Assembly (NCBI RefSeq): GCF_011759585.1
Contig: NZ_JAAOYV010000002.1
Location: 307,510 to 371,509, forward strand
Length of the DNA: 64,000 bases
Origin: Frigoribacterium endophyticum
GTDB lineage: Bacteria > Actinomycetota > Actinomycetes > Actinomycetales > Microbacteriaceae
Reading direction: 5' to 3'
In this document: one piece after another, positions 18,083 to 27,000 of the stretch
Layout: each line of letters starts with the position of its first letter
How positions within the stretch are numbered: the stretch's first letter is position 1
Notes under the pieces: model-generated
What the model saw: only the letters and a program-made list of their open reading frames with translations
Database searches by the model: none
Told to the model about the DNA's origin: nothing
Translations under genes and position numbers: made by a program

Positions 18083-19513
18083 ATGACTGATGAACCGCAG
18101 CGCGGCCCGGAGGACGAGTTCCGAGAGATGCTGCGCCAGTTCCTGGCGGGCGGCTCCGACATCGATCCGTCGAAGCTCGCGGGCGCGGCGGGGCTGCCGT
18201 CCGACCCGGCCTTCGTCGCCCGGCTGATGAGCCAGCTGCAGGACGCCGTGAGCCGCAGCGGCGACGGCATCGACTGGAGCGTCGCGACCCAGCAGGCGAC
18301 CGCCGTCGGCACGGCCTCCGCCGTGGCCGCCGACCCCGCCGCCACGGCGGCCCTCGAGCAGGCCTTCACCCTCGCGGCCCTCTGGCTCGACGAGGTCACC
18401 TACGTGGCCGAGCTCACGGTCCCCCCGAAGCTCGTGAGCCGTGCCGAGTGGGCACGCCTGACCATGCCGGTCTGGACGCAGCTGGCCGAGCCGGTCGCCG
18501 AGTCCATCGCCGACTCCCTCACCCGCGTGCTCTCCGAGCAGGCCCCCGACGAGATGCAGTCGCTCCTGGCCGGGGCGGGCCAGGTCATGCGCAGCGTGGG
18601 CGGCACCCTGTTCGCCCTCCAGCTCGGCCAGGTCGTCGGGCAGCTCTCGACCGAGGTCGTCTCCGGCGGCGACGTCGGCATCCCCCTTCTCGATGACCAG
18701 CAGGCCGCGATCGTGCCGCAGAACGTCGACGCCTTCGGCGAGGGCCTCGACATCGAGCGCGACCAGGTGCAGCTGTACCTCGCCGTGCGCGAGCTCGCGC
18801 ACGCCCGGCTGTTCCGGCACGCACGCTGGCTCCGCCTCCACCTCATCTCGTCCATCCGCGAGTTCGCCCAGGGCATCCGCATCGACACGAGCCGGCTCGA
18901 GGAGCTCGCGGTCGACTTCGACCCCGAGTCGCCCGAGCAGCTGCAGGACGCCCTCGCGAGCGGAGCGTTGATCCCCCCGAAGACGGACGAGCAGCTGGCC
19001 GCCCTGGCCCGCCTCGAGACGACGCTCGCCCTCATCGAGGGCTGGGTCGACGTCGTCACCGCCGAGGCGACCGCGCGCCTGCCGAAGGCCGGCGCGATCG
19101 CCGAGACCGTCCGCCGTCGCCGGGCGGCCGGCGGCCCCGCCGAGTCCGCGTTCTCGACGCTCGTCGGCCTCGAGCTCCGCCCCCGACGCCTCCGCGAGGC
19201 CGCGGCGATGTGGTCGGCCGTCAGCGCCGCGGTCGGGGCCGAGCAGCGCGACGCGCTCTGGGCCCACCCCGACATCGTCCCGACCGACGCCGACATCGAC
19301 GACCCCCAGGCGCTCGTGGCGCGGCTGACCGCGTCCGAGCCCGCCTTCGACGACGTCGACCAGGCCATCGCCGACCTCCTGGCCGACACGGGCGACGACC
19401 GTCCCCGCGAGTCCACGGACGGCAGCGCGGTCGAGGCCGAGACCGACACCGACACCGAGCCCGACCGCGGCGAGGACGGCTCCCCCGACGGCGGTCCCTC
19501 CCCCGCTCGCTGA
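18083..19513 (+). CDS. DUF2342 zincin-like protein (putative zinc-dependent hydrolase)
   Basis: A 476-residue protein of the actinobacterial DUF2342/zinc-dependent metalloprotease-like family. The helix VRELAHARLFRHARWLR near residue 240 stands where zincins have their metal-binding helix, but it is not a canonical HExxH. LIEGWVDVVTAEA at about 320 is the second conserved helix. The C-terminal 50 residues are acidic and disordered (ETDTDTEPDRGEDG). Catalytic activity has not been shown for the family as far as I know, so the protease label is tentative. ATG at 18083 is chosen by the -10 position; the frame is open far upstream but only as antisense to the Lon-like gene. Confidence 0.85.
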   Translation: MTDEPQRGPEDEFREMLRQFLAGGSDIDPSKLAGAAGLPSDPAFVARLMSQLQDAVSRSGDGIDWSVATQQATAVGTASAVAADPAATAALEQAFTLAALWLDEVTYVAELTVPPKLVSRAEWARLTMPVWTQLAEPVAESIADSLTRVLSEQAPDEMQSLLAGAGQVMRSVGGTLFALQLGQVVGQLSTEVVSGGDVGIPLLDDQQAAIVPQNVDAFGEGLDIERDQVQLYLAVRELAHARLFRHARWLRLHLISSIREFAQGIRIDTSRLEELAVDFDPESPEQLQDALASGALIPPKTDEQLAALARLETTLALIEGWVDVVTAEATARLPKAGAIAETVRRRRAAGGPAESAFSTLVGLELRPRRLREAAAMWSAVSAAVGAEQRDALWAHPDIVPTDADIDDPQALVARLTASEPAFDDVDQAIADLLADTGDDRPRESTDGSAVEAETDTDTEPDRGEDGSPDGGPSPAR

Positions 19514-19582
19514 CCGCGGGCCCGCCCGGGCGGGCCTGTGGACAACGCGGGGCGGTCGCTCCCGCTGCAGCAAGCTCGGGGC

Positions 19583-20497
19583 GTGCCCGCTCCTCGCCCC
19601 CTCCGCCTGCCCGACCACGTCCCCGTGCTGTGGCGTGATCCCGACACCCTGCAGATCGGGGTCGAGCGGGCGTTGGTCGTCCTCCGCGGGGTGAGCCGAC
19701 TCGAGGAGGCGGTGGTCGCCGCCCTCGTGGCCGGTCGCGGCGACGGGGGCGTCACCGCGCTCGCCGCTCAGCTCGGCGCCGACGCCGGGTCCGTCGCCGC
19801 CGCCGTGCAGCGGCTCGAGCCGGCCCTGCTCGCCGACGGGCCCCGCGCGGCACCTCCGCTCGTGCGCCTCGCGGGGTCGGGGCCCCTCGCCGACGCCGTC
19901 GGGCGGCTCGCCCAGGCGGAGGGCCTCGGGGTGCTGCGGGTCGACGCCGAGAGCGTCGCGGGCTCCCCCGGTGACCCGCGGAGCGCCTCCTCGTCGCCTG
20001 CCGGCCTGGGCCTGGTCGTCTCGGGCCTCGTCCCCGACCCGTGCCTGACGGCCGAGTGGGTGCGCCACGACGTCGTCCACCTGGTCGTGCGCTCGGGCGA
20101 CCGCTCGGTGCGGGTCGGGCCGGTCGTCGTCCCGGGCGTGACGGCGTGCGTCCGGTGCCTGCACCTGCACGACGGCGAGGCCGACCCGGCGTGGCCCGCC
20201 CTCGCCGGTCAGCTCGTGACGGCCCCGCCGACGCCCCTGTCGTCGCTGGTGGTGCACGAGGCCGCCGCGGCGGCGGTGCGGCGGCTGCTCGCCGTGGCCG
20301 AGCACGGAGCCGGCGACGACGCGGCGGCCGTCGACCGCGTCGACCGGGCGAGCGGCGAGGTCACGCGCTCGTGGACGACACCGCGTCGCGACTGCGGATG
20401 CGGAGCTCCTCCAGGAACCGGCTCGGTCGACGCTCGCCGCCCCGGCCCTGGCCCGCCGCGCCCCACGACAGCCGGAGGCGCTCCCGGGCCCGGGTGA
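19583..20497 (+). CDS. ThiF/E1-like family protein with Cys pairs (cyclodehydratase-type)
   Basis: A 304-residue protein. An N-terminal winged-helix-like part (about 10-90: LEEAVVAALVAGRGDGGV) precedes a Rossmann-like region and a Cys site: CVRC at about residues 190-193 and CGC near 285, spaced like the zinc site of E1/ThiF and TOMM leader-binding proteins. No precursor peptide or cyclodehydratase partner is nearby, so a RiPP role is not supported. GTG at 19583 gives MPAPRPLRLPDHV; GTG at 19538 is an alternative. The last 137 bases run antisense over the 3' end of the convergent helicase gene, an unusually long coding overlap. Confidence 0.7.
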   Translation: MPAPRPLRLPDHVPVLWRDPDTLQIGVERALVVLRGVSRLEEAVVAALVAGRGDGGVTALAAQLGADAGSVAAAVQRLEPALLADGPRAAPPLVRLAGSGPLADAVGRLAQAEGLGVLRVDAESVAGSPGDPRSASSSPAGLGLVVSGLVPDPCLTAEWVRHDVVHLVVRSGDRSVRVGPVVVPGVTACVRCLHLHDGEADPAWPALAGQLVTAPPTPLSSLVVHEAAAAAVRRLLAVAEHGAGDDAAAVDRVDRASGEVTRSWTTPRRDCGCGAPPGTGSVDARRPGPGPPRPTTAGGAPGPG

Positions 20498-22073
20498 CGC
20501 CCACGTAGAGCAGTCGCCGCTCCTCGTCGATCGCCTCGAGCCCCTGCGCGTAGCTGATCGGCACGAAGCCCTCGCTGAGGCCGACGAGGTAGACGCTCCG
20601 CCACTCGAGCCCCTTCGCCGAGTGCAGGGTCGCGAGGGTGACGGCGGCCATCGTCGGCTCGTGCTGCCCCTGCTGGCGGGCGAAGAGCTCGTCGACGAAC
20701 TGCCGCAGCGTGGTCTCGGGGGGCGAGGCCTCGGCGAGCCCCATCAGGGCGTTCAGCGACTCCCAGCGGTCACGCACGGCGCCCCGCTGCTCGGGCGCCT
20801 CCTGCGTCCACCCCAGCGAGCGCAGCACGTCGCTGACCGTCTTGAAGAGCGGCTCGCCCACGATGCTGACGGCCGCTCCCTTGAGCATCATCAGCGCCTC
20901 CTTGACCTCGCGCAGCTCGAAGAACCGCGTCGCGCCCTGGACCCGCGTCGAGACGCCCACGTCGGAGAGGGCGCGCTCGAGCGCCGCCGCCTGGACGTTG
21001 ACGCGGTAGAGCACCGCGATCTCCTCCGGCGCGACGCCCGACGCGATCTCGTCGGCGATCGTCTGGGCCACGCCCCGCGCCTCCGCCATGTCGGTCGGGT
21101 ACTGCGTCACCGGGGGCACCGGCCCGGTCGTCTCGACCGCGGGGTGCAGGTGGAGGGCACCGGGCCGGCCGCGCATGAGCTGGTTGGCGGTGTCGACGAT
21201 CTGGCGCGACGAGCGGTAGTTCTGCTCGAGGCGCACCACCGTCGCGTCGTCGTACCGGGAGCCGAACCCCAGGAGGTAGTCGGCGGAGGCCCCGGCGAAC
21301 GAGTAGATGGTCTGGCTGGCGTCACCGACGACGCAGAGGTCGTTGCGGTCGCCGAGCCACAGCTCGAGGAGGTGCTGCTGAAGGGGCGAGACGTCCTGGT
21401 ACTCGTCGACGACGAAGAAGCGGTACTGCTCACGGACCTGCTGCGCGACCCGGGGCTCGAGCTCGAGCATGCCGACCGTGGCCAGCAGGACGTCCTCGAA
21501 GTCGAGCTGGCGACGTTCGTCCTTGATGTCCTCGTAGGCGGCGTGCAGGTCGAGCGCCGCCTCGACCGACACCGACTGCGGCAGCGAGCGCGAGGGCACC
21601 TTCAGCGCGTACTCGTCCATCGTGAGCCGGGAGACCTTGCGCCACTCGATCTCGCCGGCCATGTCGCGCAGCGAGGCGGTGTCGAGCTTGAGCCGCAGCC
21701 GCTCGGCGGCGTGCGCCAGCAGCTTGCCCTTCCCGTCGAGGAGGCGCGGCATCTGCCCGCCCATGGTCTGCGGCCAGAAGTACGACAGCTGCGAGAGGGC
21801 GGAGGCGTGGAAGGTGCGCGCCGACACGCCCCCCGCGCCGAGGTGGCGTAGCCGTCCGCGGAGCTCGGCCGCCGCGCGGGAGGTGAAGGTGAGTGCCATC
21901 ACGCGGTTCGGGGCGTACACGCCGGTCGCGACGCCGTAGGCGATGCGGTGCGTGATGGCGCGGGTCTTGCCGGTGCCCGCCCCCGCGAGGAGGCAGACCG
22001 GCCCGAGCAGCCGACGGGCCGCCTCGCGCTGCTGCTCGTCGAGCCCGGCGATGAGCTCAGCGGCCTCGGTCAC
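20361..22073 (-). CDS. uvrD2: UvrD-like superfamily 1 DNA helicase (UvrD2-type)
   Basis: A 570-residue SF1A helicase. Walker A is at about residues 31-37 (GAGTGKT), with ALTFTSRAAAELRGRL as motif Ia, FFVVDEYQDVSP as motif II, DASQTIYSFAGA as motif III, LEQNYRSS as motif IV, TLHSAKGLEW as motif V and LLYVGVTRARERL as motif VI. It unwinds DNA 3' to 5' during repair. It lacks a clear HRDC domain and tetra-Cys tail of mycobacterial UvrD2, so the name rests on context and size. The GTG start at 22073 overlaps the Nudix stop by 4 bases (GTGA), so it is co-translated with that gene. Confidence 0.88.
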   Translation of the reverse strand: MTEAAELIAGLDEQQREAARRLLGPVCLLAGAGTGKTRAITHRIAYGVATGVYAPNRVMALTFTSRAAAELRGRLRHLGAGGVSARTFHASALSQLSYFWPQTMGGQMPRLLDGKGKLLAHAAERLRLKLDTASLRDMAGEIEWRKVSRLTMDEYALKVPSRSLPQSVSVEAALDLHAAYEDIKDERRQLDFEDVLLATVGMLELEPRVAQQVREQYRFFVVDEYQDVSPLQQHLLELWLGDRNDLCVVGDASQTIYSFAGASADYLLGFGSRYDDATVVRLEQNYRSSRQIVDTANQLMRGRPGALHLHPAVETTGPVPPVTQYPTDMAEARGVAQTIADEIASGVAPEEIAVLYRVNVQAAALERALSDVGVSTRVQGATRFFELREVKEALMMLKGAAVSIVGEPLFKTVSDVLRSLGWTQEAPEQRGAVRDRWESLNALMGLAEASPPETTLRQFVDELFARQQGQHEPTMAAVTLATLHSAKGLEWRSVYLVGLSEGFVPISYAQGLEAIDEERRLLYVGVTRARERLRLSWGAAGQGRGGERRPSRFLEELRIRSRDAVSSTSA

Positions 22074-23002
22074 TGGTCGAGCTCGCCGCCGAACCAGTCC
22101 TCGATGATGGCGCGGGCGATCGACGTGCGGCCCGGCAGGAGGACGTCGCCGAGGCTCGCCGCGAGCTCGTCGCGGCTGAACCAGCGCAGGTCGAGGATCT
22201 CGGCGCCGTCGGGCTCGAGCACCCCCGGGTCGGCGGCGTCGACGACGGCCCGGAAGCCGAGCATCAGGCTCGCGGGGAAGGGCCAGGGCTGCGACCCGAG
22301 GTACTGCGGGTCGACGACCTTCACCCCGCTCTCCTCGAAGACCTCGCGCTGCACGGCCTGCTCGAGGGACTCGCCGGGCTCGACGAACCCCGCGAGGAGC
22401 GACCACCGGTTGGACTCCCACAGGGCGTTCGAGCCGAGCAGCAGCCGGTCGTCGGCGTCGGTGACGCCGACGATGATCGCGGGGTCGGTGCGCGGGAACA
22501 CCTCGTGGCCGTCGTCGGGGTCGCGCCGGACCCAGCCGGCCTTGTCGCTGACGAGCTCGCGGCCGGTGCGCGGGGCGAAGCGGTGCGAGTCGTGCCAGTT
22601 GGCGAGGGCGACGGCCTCGACGGCCAGGCCCACGTCGCGGGCGCTGAGCGTCGAGCCCGTGGCCCGCGGGCTGCTCCACGCCTCGTCGTCGGGCTCGAGG
22701 GCGGCCGCCTGGTCGTCGTCGAGCAGCGCCGCCACGACGGGGGTGCCGACGGGCTCGACGGCGGCGGGGTCGAGCGACCGGCCGAGGTAGAGGTGGTCGC
22801 GGGCCTGGCCGAGGGCGGCGGGCTCGAGCAGGGCCAGCGCCGACGGCGTCGCCATCAGGGTCCGGCCGCGCCAGACGGGCAGCACCCTCGTGTCGGCGGA
22901 CGACAGCAGCTCGGCGACCACGCCCGGACGCTCGCGGGTGAGGTAGTCACGGTCGACCTGCTGTCGGGACAGCGGGAGGCGGGGCGTGAGCGGCGAGGAC
23001 AT
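22070..23002 (-). CDS. nudC: NudC-like NAD(H) pyrophosphatase (Nudix), zinc cysteines absent
   Basis: A 310-residue Nudix hydrolase. The Nudix box GFVEPGESLEQAVQREVFEESG is followed by SQPWPFPAS, the signature of NAD(H)-cleaving (or NAD-decapping) NudC enzymes. The N-terminal domain is divergent. The usual four-Cys zinc ribbon is missing: the FCPRCG-like site reads FAPRTG, while the following VFPRTDP is kept. It hydrolyses NADH to NMNH and AMP or removes NAD caps from RNA, if typical. ATG at 23002 (MSSPLTPRLPL) is preferred over an upstream in-frame start. It is coupled to uvrD2 by a 4-base overlap. Confidence 0.88.
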   Translation of the reverse strand: MSSPLTPRLPLSRQQVDRDYLTRERPGVVAELLSSADTRVLPVWRGRTLMATPSALALLEPAALGQARDHLYLGRSLDPAAVEPVGTPVVAALLDDDQAAALEPDDEAWSSPRATGSTLSARDVGLAVEAVALANWHDSHRFAPRTGRELVSDKAGWVRRDPDDGHEVFPRTDPAIIVGVTDADDRLLLGSNALWESNRWSLLAGFVEPGESLEQAVQREVFEESGVKVVDPQYLGSQPWPFPASLMLGFRAVVDAADPGVLEPDGAEILDLRWFSRDELAASLGDVLLPGRTSIARAIIEDWFGGELDQ

Positions 23003-23064
23003 CGGACGACCAATCATCGCGAGTTGACAGCGTGGCGCGCGGAGTGGCACCGGGCGCGGCGGCC

Positions 23065-23070
23065 TACCCT
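23065..23070 (+). promoter_or_regulatory. -10 element (TACCCT), leaderless type
   Basis: TACCCT ends 6 nt before the ATG at 23077. It fixes that ATG as the start over an in-frame one 45 bp upstream. Confidence 0.5.
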
Positions 23071-23076
23071 GAGGGC

Positions 23077-24078
23077 ATGGCCAGATCTCATCTCACTCTA
23101 GCCGCGTTGGCCACGGCCGCCGTCGCCGAGCTCGACGTCGTGACGGCGTCGCCGCACGGCTCCTCCCAGGGCGGCGACTACGACTCCGCGGTCGTGGGCA
23201 GCAGCGACGGCGAGCAGCTGATCGTGCGGGTGCCCCGCAGCCAGCGCGCCGAGGCCACCCAGTCCGCCGACCTCGTCGCGCTGCGCGCCCTGAGCGCCGG
23301 GGTCCGCGGTCGCCTCCCCTTCGCCGTCCCGCAGTACCGGGGCCAGGCGCCGATCGGCCGCACGCGCGGCATCGTCTACGACTTCGTGCCCGGGCGCCAC
23401 CTCCGCAGCAGCGAGGTCACCTCCGGCTCCGGCCTGCCCACCGCCCTGGGCCGCGGCATCGCCGCGATCCACTCGCTCCCCACGAGCTTCGTCACCGACG
23501 CCGGGCTCACGAGCCACACGCCCTTCGAGGCGATGCGGTCGTCGGCGGCCCTCGTCGACCGGGCTGCCTCGACACGGCTGCTCCCCGCCGCGCTGCTGGA
23601 GCGGTGGGAGGCGGCGATCCAGGACAGCGTGCTCTGGCAGTTCCAGCCCACGGTCGTCAACGCCGCGCTCGAGGCGTCGTCGGTGCTCGTCGTCGACGAC
23701 GCCGTCAGCGGGGTGCTCGGCTGGCACGACCTCCAGGTCGGCGACCCTGCGCGCGACCTCGCCTGGCTGCTCGGCGCCCCCGGGCGCGAGGCGATCGACT
23801 CCGCCTTCGACGCCTACAACGCCGCCCGCGGCACCAGCGACCACCAGCTGCGCCACCGGGCCACGCTGTACCGCGAGCTCGACCTCGCCAAGTGGCTGCT
23901 GCACGGCACGAGCACGAAGAGCACCGCGGTCGTCGACGACGCCGTGGGCATGATGACCGACCTCGTCGACCGGCTCCAGGCCGGGTCGCAGGGCGGCATC
24001 GGCGCCGGCGGCACGGCCGCCCTCGACCTCGACGGCGTCGAGGAGCTGCTCGCCTCGACGGAGCGCCGGCACTCCTAG
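23077..24078 (+). CDS. Aminoglycoside-phosphotransferase-fold protein, probable pseudokinase
   Basis: A 333-residue protein with the overall APH/macrolide-phosphotransferase layout: an N-lobe at about 15-105 ending in GIVYDFVPGRHL, and a C-lobe with VLVVDDAVSGVLGWHDLQVGDPARDLAWLL. In active members the catalytic loop reads VHGDLHPGNVLV. Here it aligns with VVNAALEASSVLV, so the catalytic Asp is Ala197 and the metal-binding Asn is Ser202. The second metal Asp (IDW) is Gly215. It should therefore not transfer phosphate. It is divergent from nudC-uvrD2 and converges on adnB. It may bind a nucleotide or small molecule or act as a scaffold, which is inference. Calling it a resistance gene would be unsafe. 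Confidence 0.8.
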   Translation: MARSHLTLAALATAAVAELDVVTASPHGSSQGGDYDSAVVGSSDGEQLIVRVPRSQRAEATQSADLVALRALSAGVRGRLPFAVPQYRGQAPIGRTRGIVYDFVPGRHLRSSEVTSGSGLPTALGRGIAAIHSLPTSFVTDAGLTSHTPFEAMRSSAALVDRAASTRLLPAALLERWEAAIQDSVLWQFQPTVVNAALEASSVLVVDDAVSGVLGWHDLQVGDPARDLAWLLGAPGREAIDSAFDAYNAARGTSDHQLRHRATLYRELDLAKWLLHGTSTKSTAVVDDAVGMMTDLVDRLQAGSQGGIGAGGTAALDLDGVEELLASTERRHS

Positions 24079-24094
24079 GCCGCCGCCGGCGCCC

Positions 24095-27000
24095 CTACCG
24101 CGGGCCCGTCGTCGGACGCCCGACCTCGACCGCCTCCCAGAGGGCGACCAGCTCGGCCCGGTCGGCCACGTGCCGCGGCTCGACGACCACGTCGTCGGCG
24201 ACGAAGTAGAAGACCGCGTCGACGCTCTCGGCCGGCACGCCCCGGAAGCTGGCCCAGGCCTCGCGGTACAGGGCGAGCTGCAGCTGCCGGAGCTCGAGGT
24301 CGGCGTCGTCGACGGGCGCGGCGCCCGTCTTCCAGTCGACGACCTGCCAGCGCCCGTCGCGCTCGAAGACGGCGTCGATCTTGCAGATGACGGTGCGGCG
24401 GCCGAGCGGCAGGTGCACCTCGAGCTCGACCTCGACCGGCTCGACGCCCGCCCACGGCGAGCGCTCGAACGTGCGCTGCAGCTCGACGAGGCGCCTGGCG
24501 TCGTCAGGGTCGACCAGGCCCGCCGTGCCGCCGACCCGCTCGTCGTCGAGGTCGATCTCGGTGGCCCACGCGTCGAGGACCTCCGCGCGCCCCGTCGGCC
24601 GGTACCGCTCCTCCACCCACTCGTGGAAGAGCGTGCCGAGCCGGGTCGCCCGATAGGGCCTCTCGGGCAGGGGGCGGCGCAGCGACGTCGCGACCGCGGC
24701 CGGGTCGCTGACGTAGTCCTTGAAGCGCGAGGCGGGGATGCGCTGCGGCAGGTCGATCGACCCCGCCCGCTCGCGGATGGCGTCGCGCTCGCGGAGCAGC
24801 AGGTCGATGTCGGCCGACCACGGTCCGTCGACGACGTCGGGTCGGTCGGGGTCGGCCGCGCGGGCGGCGAGCTCGCGGCCGACCCGGGCCGCCGCTCCCT
24901 CGACCGCGGCCCGGCGCGGGCCGAGCGGGTCGATCGGCCAGGCGAGCTCCCGGGTCGTGTCGGCCAGGGGGTTCTCGTCGTCGTAGGGCAGCTCGGGCAG
25001 CGCGCCCGGGGGAAGGACCCCCGCGTCGACGAGCTCACGGAGGTACCGGCTCACCGCCCGGGGCTTGACGGTGGTCGACCAGAACGACCCGCTCAGCAGC
25101 ACGGCGTCGCGGGCCCGGGTGAGGGCGACGTAGGCGAGGCGCCGCTCCTCGGCGAGGTGCCGCTCGACGAGCTCGGCCCGGAACGCGGCGAGGCCCTGGT
25201 CGAACTCCTTCTGGTCGTCGACGCCCCGCCAGGCGAGCTGCGGCAGCTCGGCCGCGTCGCCGCGGAACTCGAACGGCAGCTCGCCGAAGCCGAGCCAGCC
25301 GACGCCCTCCCGCGAGGTGCCGGGCAGCTCCCCCTCGACGAGCCGCGGCACGGCCACGACGTCCCACTCGAGGCCCTTGGAGCCGTGGACGGTCAGCAGC
25401 TGGACGGTGCCGGGCTCGCCGTCCTCCGAGCGCGGGCCCATGTCGTCGCGTCGCTCGGCCGCCGCGAGCCAGGAGAGGAAGCCCCCGAGGGTCGCCGACT
25501 CGTCGGTGGCCACGTAGCCGGCCAGCTCGTCCTCCAGCGCCTGCAGCCAGGCTCCGCCGTGCCCCTGGCCGGTCGCGGCGCCGACCTCGACGTCGAGGAG
25601 CATCTCCTGCTGCACCAGGGTCACCAGGTCGACCAGGTCGAGACCGACGCGGCCGCGGAGGAAGGCGAGCTGCGAGCCGAGGCGCCGGAGACGGGCGAGC
25701 CCCTCGGGGCTGAACTCGGCCAGCTGGCGGTGGCCCTCGGGAGCGGTCGTCACGAAGTCGAGCGCGTCGACGATCGAGCCGTGCTCGCCCACGGCGACCG
25801 AGGCGCGGAAGCCCGCCGCGACGTCGTCGTCGAGCTGCTGCTGGGCGTGGTCGTGGGAGAAGAGCCACGACGACACCGACCGCAGCACGGCGATGTCGTG
25901 CAGCCCGACGCGCCACCGCGCGCCCGCCATCAGGCGGATCAGCTCGGAGCCCGCCGCGGGGTCGTGGAGCACGCGCAGGCACGACACCAGGTCGACGACC
26001 TCGGGCCGCTGCAGCAGGCCCCCGACGCCGAGCACGTGGTACGGGACGCCGCGGGCGGCGAGCGCCTCGACGAACGCCGGCACGGTCTTCTTCGACCGGA
26101 AGAGGATCGCCGCCGTCCGCGGCTCGGCACCCCCGTGCCGTGCCGGGTCGAGCTCCCGCTGGAGCCAGTGGGCCACGCGGTCCGCCTCGGCGGGCAGGGT
26201 CTGCTCGAAGACGACCTCGACCCGCCCCTCGGGCGCCGCGGGGCGCGGGCTGAGCTCGGCGACGGCGCCCTCGGCCGCCGCGGCCAGCTCGGCGACGACC
26301 GCGTTGGCCGCGTCGAGCACCCGCGAGGCGTTCCGCCAGCTCGTCGACAGGCTGTAGACAGCGCCCGGCGCGGCCTCGAAGTCGACCGGGAACCGCCCCA
26401 GGTTGGCGGCGGAGGCGCCGCGGAAGCCGTAGATCGACTGGTGCGGGTCGCCGACCGCCATCACGCCCGTGCCGGCGAAGAGGCGCGAGAGGAGGGTCGT
26501 CTGCACCACGCTGGTGTCCTGGTACTCGTCGAGCAGCACCACCCGGAAGCGGGTGCGCAGCTCGGTCACCACGTCGGGCGCCGTCTCGCAGACCTCGAGC
26601 GCGAGCGCGACCTGGTCGGAGTACTCCACGAAGCCGCGGCGCGCCTTCTCGTCCGAGAACGCCCTCGCCAGCTCGAGCAGAGGAGGGAGGGCGGACACGG
26701 CCGCCACGGCGTCGACCACCGACTTGTACGGCGTGCCCTTCGTCGACGGCAGGCCGGCGAGGTCGAGGAACCGCTCGGCCAGGTCGGCCACGTCGGCCGC
26801 GTCGGCGACGTTCTCGCTCAGCGCGTGGCTGAGCCGCAGCACGGCCTCGGTCAGCGAGTCGACGCTGCGGCCGAGCCCGGCGAGGCGGTCGTCGGTGCTC
26901 GCGACGACCAGCGAGCGCGCCAGCTGCCAGGACGACGCCTCGCCGAGCACCTGGGCCTCGCTCTCGCGCCCGACCCGGAGGGCGTTGTCGCGGAAGATGC

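Noticed and set aside
19583-20497. RiPP (TOMM) biosynthesis cluster based on the ThiF-like protein
   Set aside because: No precursor peptide, YcaO, dehydrogenase or exporter is nearby; the neighbours are DNA repair genes.
23077-24078. Functional aminoglycoside or macrolide resistance gene
   Set aside because: The catalytic Asp and both metal-binding residues are replaced, so the annotation as an active phosphotransferase is not supported.
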